Part shown: positions 1 through 9,042 of the stretch, piece by piece
How positions within the stretch are numbered: position 1 is the stretch's first letter
How the letters are laid out: each line of letters opens with the position of its first letter
Assembly (NCBI GenBank): GCA_036172665.1
Contig: CM069874.1
Span: forward strand, 48,714,707-48,778,706
Source of the DNA: Prosopocoilus inquinatus
Taxonomy: Eukaryota; Arthropoda; Insecta; Coleoptera; Lucanidae
Reading direction: 5' to 3'
Length of the DNA stretch: 64,000 nucleotides
Notes under the pieces: model-generated
Databases searched by the model: none
Seen by the model: only the letters and a program-made list of their open reading frames with translations
What the model was told of the DNA's origin: nothing
Program-made: the position numbers and the translations under genes

Positions 1-605
1 TAAGCTCAATTCTTCTAGCTAGGCGATACCTTCTAAGGAAAAACCTGATGATCTCGCTCGAAGTTAGTAATTTTTAAATTATATAAAAACTACTAAAAAA
101 CTAACTACACGTTCTCTCATCACACTTTTTAAACTAAGTTTCAATTAGGGTGATAACTCCACTTGCACAAGTGTAAATGAATTTCGGTCATCCTTGAGGC
201 AACGTCGCAAGATAAGACGATTATTGAACTAAATTAAAGAAGTAAAAACTCGTCTTTCTATTTCGCTACTGCGTAATTAGAAGCTTGACGCAATAAAGGT
301 TCGTCAGACGAGGCAAATGAATATTAATTACCACATTACGTTATAAGAAATCTAGCTAAGTGAAATCAAAAATAAAACGTTTGGATTCTCGAGAAGTTAA
401 TTTGTTGCACAATTAATTAAATGTAATTGGTATGTGCCAATTTAATTGTCTCTCACTCGCGTACGTTTTCCAAGAAGTACGATGCGTTTTTTTTTTTTTT
501 TGAAATTTAAATATGGAATTGAATTTTTTCGTAGTAATTTACGTCTAATCAAAATTAACAAATGTCCCAAAGTCTTATAATCTAGACGCTTATGACCGGC
601 AAATG
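1..605. other. AT-rich sequence without a recognisable gene
   Basis: No coding region or structured repeat is apparent. There is a poly-T run near 488-501. The stretch ends at the TA dinucleotide (606-607) that flanks the next transposable element. Confidence 0.6.
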
Positions 606-607
606 TA

Positions 608-2659
608 CAGGGTGGATCTGCGTAACTATATGTGATAGAAAAAAAGTAGTGGCCAAGTCTCGATCTCTTTTTTGGAGATTAAGTCAATAGCGTAAACAAA
701 AATTGGCTATCTTCTTTTGTTTTCAAGTTATGGTCAAAAATTGACATTTTCGACTTTTCGTTTTTCGGTCATATTTCGTTTATTTTTAGAGATATTAGAA
801 AACTGTTTGATCATTATTAGGACACTTTTTGGAATACAATTCAGTGGTGTAGTTCCTTTTTTTAATATTTACTGGCATTTTCAATTTATAACATAAAGTT
901 ATATTTTTTTAAATAGAAATCATAGTAGGCAATGCCTTCATTAAATAGAGATTTTTTTTGTTTTCAAAAATATATACTTTGTTGGGTTTATTTCTTATAA
1001 TTAAGAGGAAAAATGCCATTTTTGTTATTAGCCTTGCGTATCCTAGTCTCAGTAGGCTGGCTTCAGTGCAGTGCCAACATTTTTTTTAATTTTTATTAAA
1101 TATTAACGAACATTCAAACCTTTAGGCAGTTTTGACCGCGTAAAGAATTTCATATTCACTTTATTTTACAAAATTCCGTTTGAGAAATATAGCACCCATC
1201 GCGACCGATCTGGCAAAAGCTTTTTTGTTTGTTTTTGTTTTTCGTTTTTTTAATAAAATATAACTCAAGAGAAACAAAAAAACCAAAGCTTAAATTAGTT
1301 CTAATTTAGTTATTATTACCTTTATGTTTATCCAAACAACTTGTATTTTAGTGTAAAATCATGTTATCTTTTCGCTTCTCTTGACAACTTGTTTATTTAC
1401 ATTTTTTCACTCCTGGCGAAACTATGAAGCGATAGCGAAACGTAGAGTGTTCGTGCGATTTCACAGTGTCCGGTTTAAAGTTTAAAAACTATTTTCTCTC
1501 ACATATTTCATCGAACAAGAGTTCAAATATATTTTTTTATAGAAGTCGTTTCTTGTCCGATGGAAATTGTATAAAAATTGTTTTCAATTTTAAAAAGATA
1601 TTGTGAAAATTACGGGAACGTTCAACGTTTCTTTCTAACGAAGCTATAAACCTATAGTGAAACGTTGAGTATTCGTGCAATTTTGACTGTTTAAAGATTA
1701 AAAACAATTTTTTTTTATAAATTGAATGATCATTTTCAGTAGAAAGTTATACAGGAACTCTTATCAGAACGGTCGCTGAAAAACAGAAATTTGTAAATTA
1801 ACACGAACACGAATTTATTTACGCAGCCAAAACTTTGAAAATATTTGAAAGCTCGTTAAAATTTAATAAAATAAAAAATCTGCTCCGTATTAAACCCAGC
1901 CTACTGAGACTAGGATATTTACGCAAGGATAATAAAAATGACAGTTTTTCCTATTAATTATAAGAAATAAACCCAACAACTAAATTTGCGTGCATTCATA
2001 TTTAATAAAAACAAAAAAGCTTTTGCCAGATCGGTCGCGATGGGTGCTACATTTCTCAAACGGAATTTTGTAAAATAAAGTGAATATGAAATTCTTTACG
2101 CGGCCAAAACTGCCTAAAGGTTTGAATGTTCGTTAATTTAATAAAAATTAAAAAAAAATGTTGGCACTGCACTGAAGCCAGCCTACTGAGACTAGGATAC
2201 GCAAGGCTAATAACAAAAATGGCATTTTTCCTCTTAATTATAAGAAATAAACCCAACAAAGTATATATTTTTGAAAACAGAAAAAAAATCTCTATTTAAT
2301 GAAGGCATTGCCTACTATGATTTCCATATTAAAAAAAAACATAACTTTATATTATATCTCGAAAATTTAAGTAAATATTAAAAAAGCAACTACACCACTG
2401 AATTGTATTCCAAAAAGTGTCCTAATAATGATCAAACAGTTTTCTAATATCTCTAAAAATAAACGAGATATGACCGAAAAACGAAAAGTCGAAAATGTCA
2501 ATTTTTGACCATAACTTGAAAACAAAAGAAGATAGCCAATTTTTGTTTACGCTTTTGACTTAATCTCCAAAAAAGAGATCGAGACTCGGCCACTACTTTT
2601 TTTCTATCACTTATAGTTACGGAGATGCCCATAAGAGACATCGAAATTAATCCACCCTG
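608..2659. mobile_element. Long-terminal-inverted-repeat DNA transposon, non-autonomous
   Basis: The ends are inverted copies of each other: CAGGGTGGAT at 608 and ATCCACCCTG ending at 2659, each bordered by TA (606-607 and 2660-2661), as expected for Tc1/mariner-type insertion. The inverted arms are long, about 608-1230 against 2010-2659. The left arm lacks about 25 bp that the right arm has just inside its tip. The loop contains a third partial copy of an arm segment (about 1893-1980, matching about 2180-2265). No transposase is encoded, so the element would need one in trans. Confidence 0.75.
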
Positions 2660-2661
2660 TA

Positions 2662-3109
2662 CAATCTAAATAGTATTGTAAACACTTTTTTGAAAAATTA
2701 ATAAATGGAAGGAAGGGCCTAAGTTTTCATCCGCTGAAAAGAAAGTTGTTTCTGTATAAAACAATTTAATTATTAATATTTCTATACTAAATGAAATAGA
2801 AATTGAGAAAACCTTAGAGCCAAAAAGGCAAATTAAATTTTTAATTTCATTGTGTGTTAATTATTATGTCTTCTAACGTGTACCGGTATAATTAAAATAC
2901 ATTAAAACATTACCTTAATAATAAATAAAATGAAGTGTTATATAATACGTTAGCAATTACGGCACGTAATTATTGTAGTAAAGATATTCATTATAAAAGT
3001 GTTGGAAACTTAAAGTATTTTTGCACCGTAAACAACGGACAATAACAGGTTTTTTTTTTTATTTTACATAATGGCATGTCTTTCGCAAAACCAAATTCTT
3101 CAGGATTTT
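2662..3109. other. AT-rich spacer, no gene seen
   Basis: Short unannotated gap between two TA-flanked DNA transposons. It contains poly-A/T runs and nothing I can name. Confidence 0.5.
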
Positions 3110-3111
3110 TA

Positions 3112-4363
3112 CGTGGGATGCTGGAAAAGTTTCTGGAAACGGTATGAAAAAACGCATATGAAATTTGGTAAACGGTATCATTGTTTTTCGAAGTATTCGC
3201 CTTTGACGTCAATACACTTTTGCATACGCCCGAACCACTTTCTAAAGCACGTTTTCCACTCTAAAGATGGTACCTTAGAAACCAGTGTCCGGAATGTTTC
3301 AACCGTTGCTTCAGCCGACGAAAATCGCTCACCACGCATTTTATTTTTGATATTTGGGAATAAAAAGAAATCATTAGGTGATAAATCATGTTAATATGGA
3401 CAATGAGTCATTAATTCAACATTTTTGTTGGACAAAAAATCAACTGTTTGACGGGCTGAGTGAGAGCTGGCGTTGTCATGATGGAGAATAATTCGCCAAT
3501 TTCGATTGTTTCTTCTTATTTGATCGATGACTTCCGGCAAACAAATTGTAGTATACCAATCAGCATTCACGGTTTTTCTATCCTCTAAAGCCACGGTTGC
3601 TACATGTCCAGTTAAACCAAAGAAACAAGCAATCATTTGCTTCGTAGCACTGCGTGAACTGACAACTTTTGTTGGTTTTAGTTCATTTTGAAATACCCAA
3701 ACGGTAGATTGTTGTTTACTTTCTGGCTCGTACGAATAGATCCAAGTTTCGTCACCAGTAACGATGTTATAAACTGAATTTGAACGACCTCCATTGAATT
3801 TCTTAGGCATTTCTTTGCACCATTTGACACGACCCTGCTTTTGCGTTTCTGTTAAATTGTGTGGGATCCAACGACTGCAAAGCTTTCGTACGTTCAAGTG
3901 ATCATGCAAAATCTGGTGCATTGCTTTCATGTCAATGCGTAAGGATGCTTGAATTTCACGGTATGTCACATGTCGACCTCGCTCAAGCATTTCATGCACA
4001 GCATCTAGTGGCAACAACAGATGTTGATGGACGACCTTCACGAAATTCGTCACTGAGAGAGGTACGTCCACGCTGGAATTCGGCAAACCAATTATAATCA
4101 CTGCTTTTTGATGGTGCCGATCGAGGCATTTTTTCGGCGTTAGACCACATTTGAAATCGTAAAAAATCATGGCACGAAAATTTTCACGCGAGATTTCCAT
4201 GTTTACACAAAGTTACTTTTTCTCTAATGTTGTACAAACAAAACTAGTTCACTTGGATGGGAACTGTCAATAGAATTGTAGGCGAAATTTTCAGATGTGA
4301 CAGTTGATAAACGTTAACAATTCTAGACCTACTAGATTCCAGAAAATTTTCCAGCAGCCCACG
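3112..4363 (-). mobile_element. mariner transposon, degenerate
   Basis: The element is 1252 bp, close to the usual mariner length of about 1.3 kb. Its roughly 28-bp terminal inverted repeats start CGTGGGATGCTGGAAAAG at 3112, with the inverted copy ending at 4363 (two mismatches). TA lies on both sides (3110-3111 and 4364-4365). One transposase gene runs on the minus strand and is broken (see that entry). Confidence 0.92.
3178..4200 (-). pseudogene. mariner transposase, broken (DD34D family)
   Basis: A transposase reading frame on the minus strand starts MEISRENFRA at 4200, a start typical of insect mariners. The helix-turn-helix part is garbled between about residues 25 and 60: family-like residues (NWFAEFQRGR) are found in another frame there, so two compensating frameshifts are likely. 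The catalytic core then reads well: TGDETW carries the first Asp and LHHDNASSH the second. A TAA stop at 3391-3393 cuts the protein just before the third Asp. The frame continues after it as HDLSPNDFFLFP and ends at a natural stop at 3178. The gene is dead as it stands. Confidence 0.88.
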
Positions 4364-4365
4364 TA

Positions 4366-6194
4366 AGCGGTTCCGATCTTTCATTCGCTTTTATGTCATG
4401 ATTAGGGGGCGGACATTCCTAGGATATCTGGTAAAAATCAGCATAAAGATAAACAAAGCAGCGGCGTAGATTTCAACGTCGCCACTGAACGGCTTATATG
4501 CACGGGGTACTCTCATCCTCGCGCTCATTGCATCAGAAGCAACCGTTTGATGTAAATTACGTGTGTAACATAATTGCTTTTATAGTTTCTTTCAAATTAA
4601 TAATTATGAAAACATTATAATTCTTTAATATAGCTTTTAAAAAGACTTGCATAATACATTTAATTCATATCAATTATAGCGCCGTCACTGCAAAAAGAAT
4701 GAGAGTTTATTTCGGAATGAATCGATTATGTAAACAACTTTTTATATCCAGTCGGCCAGAACTGTAATGGTTACTGCGTGCCGCATAGACTTCTCGGGCT
4801 TCGACTGGTTTATAGTTTTGTTTTTACAGGGCAGATGTGTTAAAGATTAGAACTTTTTCCGACTATGATCGCTTCAGCATAGTAGTATATTTAACGAAAC
4901 CTTCCACCTAAAATGCGCCTAGGCCTGGTCATGATTACTTAAAGACATCGAAAACTCATGGCGAAGAATCTCGATTATAGATTAATCATTGATGCGGGGG
5001 GGGGGGGGATTTTGTATCATTACTGTAGTCTTTGTTGAAGTAATCAAAATATTTTCCGTTTTGTATTGTAGCATAACGTCAGAAACACGACGTTAGGCTT
5101 AGGATTAGTTAGCAAAACATCGTGTTCTTGAATTCAGCCTTTACTATCACGAGAGCGAGCACCTATCACAGAAACTCTCACCATGCAAACGAGGCTTTAC
5201 GTTCGTGTACTCGTCCCGAATGTGCAATGTCTTATCACCTACAGCAACGCCCTCTTTATACAGGCGTGATTTATCACGGATAAAAAAAGAGAAATTTTCT
5301 TACAATAACAAAGAGAATTCCGACAAAGAATATGCGAATTCAATTAAATTAACTAATTAAATAAATTTTAACAATTAGCATAATATTGAAACATAGGCAA
5401 AAAAATTAAAGCAAACCCAACCCCTCTATGTTAAAACCCCAGACCAACTCTATGAAAGAGAGAAGGGAAGAATTACTTAAATCAGTTTACTTCGAGAAAC
5501 TTTTTTAACAACGATACTTTACTCAGACTCACCCTCACTGGTCGTGGATGCTTCTCAGTTACAATCAGGAAAATTGAATTAAGGAACAAATTTTGAATTT
5601 TGAAAAGTTTATGACGAGGAATTTTTAAGGCGCGTGTTACACAGATTGAGTCATACTCGGAACTCTCTTCAGACTTTCTCCTCTGGTCCTATTTATTATG
5701 AGTTCCAGGGTGACGTAGGAGTTAAAGCTAGGCCCGGGACTTCCTGAAAATCCCTGGCACTGGAAACTATATTTCGGTAACGCACGGAGCTTTCCAATAA
5801 ATCACCGTTGATATTTCTCGTTCTGCAAAGCAGTGCAATGAAAGCTTGCCCTTGTTCTTAACATGATGTAGTAGTATGATCTCATTTCTTGGTACATGGC
5901 AGGCTGACTAATGCTTTCGTTTTATAAACTGCATGTATTTAATTTTGTTTTTTCAAATTAACCAAACTTCGACATTATTCGTAATTTAGTAAAGTTTCTT
6001 AATTAAATAAAGTGTACTGAATTGCACAAAAATAATAATGATAAGAATCTGAATTCTTACACAGTATATGAAATTTTGAGAATATTAAAAATTAAAAAAA
6101 AATAAAATTTTCGAATAAGTTTAAAATTCACTCGGTATATCTGCTAGGGGCTAAGTAGGTTTTCAGACAAGCAGAAATTATTGCCGTAAATCAC
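4366..6194. other. Unannotated region without a supported gene
   Basis: No long open frame and no protein family is recognisable. It includes a 12-bp poly-G run at about 4996-5007. The region 5040-5270 is somewhat richer in GC but shows no coding pattern. Confidence 0.5.
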
Positions 6195-6330
6195 GGTATA
6201 AAAATGTGTAGCGCAAATAAATTTTGCAAAATTACAAATCGACATTTCCGTGAAAAGCTACGTTTCGTTGAAAAACTTTTAAAAATTTTGTTGCAAATCG
6301 TTCTTGTTTGCAGTGAGAACCTCGAGCAGC

Positions 6331-6375
6331 CTCTGTACAGCTGTTTCAGCCCTATTTGGGGCTTCTTCAGCAGAG
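6331..6375 (-). ncRNA. Type I hammerhead ribozyme in retrozyme-like repeat
   Basis: Read on the minus strand: stem I strand CUCUG, then core CUGAAGA, stem II AGCCC/GGGCU closing a CAAAUA-type loop, then GAAA, a one-pair stem III C(AGCU)G, and UA before the predicted cleavage point, followed by CAGAG, which pairs perfectly with CUCUG. All invariant core positions are present. Confidence 0.75.
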
Positions 6376-6552
6376 ACGCAGGTCGAAATTTCCACTGCAA
6401 ACCAAAAACGATTTCTCCAATTTATTCGCAATTGCGATGTAATAGTGATGAACAGATAAAACAGCGACATCCTACGATCGCTGTTTGACCTGACATTGCA
6501 GTAGGGTAGACAAATTGAAGCGGTTTTGCTACCTAATAAGTCCCCTATGCAA

Positions 6553-6599
6553 GACGGCTGACGAAGCTCCAAACAGGGGCTGAAACAGCTGTATAGAGG
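6553..6599 (+). ncRNA. Degenerate hammerhead-like motif
   Basis: The core CTGACGA (6558-6564), a stem II of AGCTCC/GGGGCT type and GAAACAGCTGTA are present. The upstream strand of stem I was lost where this unit is truncated, so self-cleavage is unlikely. Confidence 0.45.
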
Positions 6600-6851
6600 C
6601 TGCTCGAGGTTTTCTCTGAAATCAAAAACAATTTGCAACAAAATTTTTCAATTTTTTATTATGCTTTGACAGCAAGTATGGCCGCCTTGCATGGAAGAAT
6701 TGATTAGGTAGTAAATCCGCTTCAATTTGTCTATCCTACTGCAATGTCAGGTCATAAAGCGATCGTAGAATGTTGCTGTTTTATCTGTTGAAAAGCTTTT
6801 AGTCAAATATCAGAATGGCGAAATAACCAGAACACAATTTGTAATAATTAT

Positions 6852-7197
6852 TGTTACGTTTCTAGGGTTTTAATTTATTTATTTAAACGAATAAAACACT
6901 CGATACAAACTTAACCGTAATTTAATAAAGCTTAAAAAAACTAATTTATTTGTAACAATTTATTTACACACTAAAATCTAACTTCGACGTTCGCTGTTCG
7001 AATTCGACTGACTGGTGAGTCAACCCGGGGCGATTTTATATCATTCACCGCCGTCTGGAACTCTCTATGCGGGAAGATTCCAGTCTGTTCGATGTGACCC
7101 CGGTGTAGGCCCCGGTGGCGTGATGGCCGATGACGCACAACAGCGAACCGACCTCCTGACGCCCTCAGCGTGACGCAGCACTGAGCGGCTCGCCACA
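6852..7197 (-). repeat. 3' LTR of the macrodomain gypsy element
   Basis: 346 bp, TG...CA ends on the plus strand as printed. Nearly identical to 13213-13558 (differences include CCGTAATT context A/T and CACCGCC/CGCCGCC). Confidence 0.95.
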
Positions 7198-9021
7198 CTG
7201 CCCCCTTCTTAAAAACGTTTCGTCTCGAAATGTTCCTGGTGATACTCTTGAAGGAGGATGTCGGAATCTACAAGCTGGCCCATTCTTGCAATTTCCCGTC
7301 TGGAAGAAGTAGCAGTCTACGGTTTTGCTGTTGCTGACTGTTGCCTGTGGGTGATGGCTGCAGACTAGGACTTCAATTCCCGTTCTGTGGAAGATGACTT
7401 CCAGCATGCTTCGTATTACTCTCCAGTCTAGTCCGTCCAATCCGCAGCCCAATTTGGGGATGGCCAACTTCATCTGATGGTTCTCTATTAGCTGTCTCCT
7501 CAGGCTATATAGGGCTCTCCACATACTTTGATAGTCAGGTTTACCGCTTGATGTCTTCTTAGTGACTAAATAATGCACGTGGCGCCTCCGATCTGCCGTC
7601 GAATCAATGATCTGCAAGCTCTTGCCTACCATGGGATGCTGTCTTCGTAGCTCCTCGATTTGGCCAAATTTCTTCTTAAACACCTGAGCGATTCCTTTGG
7701 ACATTTTCAGGTCTTCTGCTACGCAGTGGGCCAGACTGTACTCCAGTGGCACTTTAAAGAGATCTTGTTGCTTCTCCGTGGTCACTCCAAACCGTGCCTT
7801 GCTTCCTTCGGTGTGATGAGACATGAAGGTTTCGAAGTTCACTTCGGAAACTTGCGCCCTTTGTACTGTCCCTTCATCTGCTTCTCCATGGTAAGGGGCT
7901 ATCCGGTTGAAGTGGATTACTTTGGGTTTGCCATGAGGGACCTTCCTGATGCGGTAAACGACGTCGTTGATCCGTTTCATCACTTTGTAAGGACCTTCCC
8001 AAGAGGTCTGTAATTTTGGGGAGAGGCCTCGACGTCTTTGGGGGTTATAAAGCCAGACCAGTGCTCCAGGTTGGTATCCCCCGTGTTGAGCGTTGATGTC
8101 ATAGTGCTCCTTCATCCGATCGCTGGCCGTCTGTATATTGTGACGCACTTGGGTGTGGATATCATCCATTTTCCTGCGTAATTTGCTCACGTAATCTTCG
8201 TCGGCAGAGACTTCGCCAGGCTTCATACCAAACTTCAGGTCGCAGGGCAGTCTCGGCTCTCGCCCGAATACCACTTTCGCGGGAGTCTCCCCTGTTGTCT
8301 CATGAACAGATGAGCGGTATGCCATTAGAAACAGGGGGATGTACGTGTCCCAGTCCCTCTGATGATTGGAAACGACCTTGGACAAATGTCGGTTGATGGT
8401 TCTATTGAACCTTTCCACCATTCCGTCCGACTGTGGGTGGAGTGCAGTTGTTCTAGTTTTTCGTACGCCGAGCAGAGTACACACGTTCTTGAACAAGGCC
8501 GATTCAAAGTTCCTTCCTTGGTCTGAATGCAGTTCCATAGGTGCACCATACCGACTGATCCATTCCCTGACAAGGACTTCCGCAATAGTGACTGCCTCTT
8601 GGTTAGGTAGGGCGTAAGCTTCAACCCACTTACTAAAGTAGTCCATTACCACGACGATGTACTTGTTTCCACCATTCGTTTCTGGAAACGGGCCGGCTAC
8701 ATCGATGGCAACTCTCTCAAAAGGACTTCCAACGTTGTACTGTCTCATGGGGGCCTTACCCCGCCTGTGGGGGCCGTTACTGGCTGCGCAGACTGCACAC
8801 TTTCTGCACCAATCCTTCACGTCTTCCTTGCAGTTCACCCAGTAAAATCTTTCGCGCACCTTCTCCATAGTCTTCTTAACTCCCAGGTGCCCTCCCGAAG
8901 TTCCATCGTGAAGTTCCCTCAGAACTTCTGGCACCCTATTCTTGGGGATTAGTAACTGTGTCTTCTGTTCCATGCCTTCTGGATTCTCCATGCTTCGTCT
9001 CAGAAGACCACGATCCAACAC
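7165..9021 (-). CDS. pol: gypsy pol, C-terminal part: integrase, TARG1-like macrodomain, CCCH zinc finger
   Basis: This 618-residue frame carries, in order: the HHCC zinc-binding region (about 38-78); the integrase core with D107 (AIDVAG), D167 (HSDQG) and E203 (MVERF), a DD35E triad; a GPY/F-type C-terminal integrase domain (about 318-377); a macrodomain (about 420-556); and a CCCH finger with C570, C578, C584 and H588 (C-x7-C-x5-C-x3-H). The macrodomain resembles human TARG1/OARD1: SLAHCVAEDLKMSKGIA, YLVTKK and GCGLDGLDW line up with the TARG1 equivalents, and the catalytic Lys and Asp of TARG1 (K84, D125) correspond to K488 and D529. A deacylation role on ADP-ribosylated proteins or nucleic acid is therefore plausible but inferred. 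The frame is in phase with the upstream pol part; a single TGA at 9040-9042 separates them. It ends inside the 3' LTR. Confidence 0.93.
   Translation of the reverse strand: MLDRGLLRRSMENPEGMEQKTQLLIPKNRVPEVLRELHDGTSGGHLGVKKTMEKVRERFYWVNCKEDVKDWCRKCAVCAASNGPHRRGKAPMRQYNVGSPFERVAIDVAGPFPETNGGNKYIVVVMDYFSKWVEAYALPNQEAVTIAEVLVREWISRYGAPMELHSDQGRNFESALFKNVCTLLGVRKTRTTALHPQSDGMVERFNRTINRHLSKVVSNHQRDWDTYIPLFLMAYRSSVHETTGETPAKVVFGREPRLPCDLKFGMKPGEVSADEDYVSKLRRKMDDIHTQVRHNIQTASDRMKEHYDINAQHGGYQPGALVWLYNPQRRRGLSPKLQTSWEGPYKVMKRINDVVYRIRKVPHGKPKVIHFNRIAPYHGEADEGTVQRAQVSEVNFETFMSHHTEGSKARFGVTTEKQQDLFKVPLEYSLAHCVAEDLKMSKGIAQVFKKKFGQIEELRRQHPMVGKSLQIIDSTADRRRHVHYLVTKKTSSGKPDYQSMWRALYSLRRQLIENHQMKLAIPKLGCGLDGLDWRVIRSMLEVIFHRTGIEVLVCSHHPQATVSNSKTVDCYFFQTGNCKNGPACRFRHPPSRVSPGTFRDETFLRRGQCGEPLSAASR
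7198..7212 (-). other. Polypurine tract of the gypsy element
   Basis: Directly inside the 3' LTR the minus strand reads AAGAAGGGGGCAG, the expected primer for plus-strand synthesis. The related copy keeps AAGAAGAGGGCAG at 62368. Confidence 0.75.
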
Positions 9022-9039
9022 TATGGAGTCCCACTGCGC

Positions 9040-9042
9040 TCA
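9040..9042 (-). other. In-frame TGA between RNase H and integrase
   Basis: On the minus strand the codons read TCA TAC TGA GCG CAG TGG, with open pol sequence on both sides in one frame. It is either a nonsense mutation in this copy or a read-through stop; the second copy in this window lacks the region. Confidence 0.85.

Larger units (their letters stand above)
6195..6815. repeat. Inverted pair of hammerhead-bearing retrozyme-like units
   Basis: A minus-oriented unit (about 6204-6550) is followed by a truncated plus-oriented unit (about 6552-6815). They share with the array at 60812-61995 the segments around CTCGAGCAGCCTCTG, CAATTTGTCTATCCTACTGC and CCGCCTTGCATG. The organisation of the same repeat units in opposite directions is the same as in that array. 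No protein is encoded; the open frames across it are chance frames. Confidence 0.75.

Noticed and set aside
6204..6641. Open frames across the ribozyme repeats (also at 60792-61878)
   Set aside because: They recur only because the non-coding repeat recurs; the sequence is explained by ribozyme structure, and frames shift between copies.
7660..8013. Long open frame on the plus strand opposite the macrodomain (also 62830-63183)
   Set aside because: Shadow of the pol gene; conserved only because the two gypsy copies are similar.
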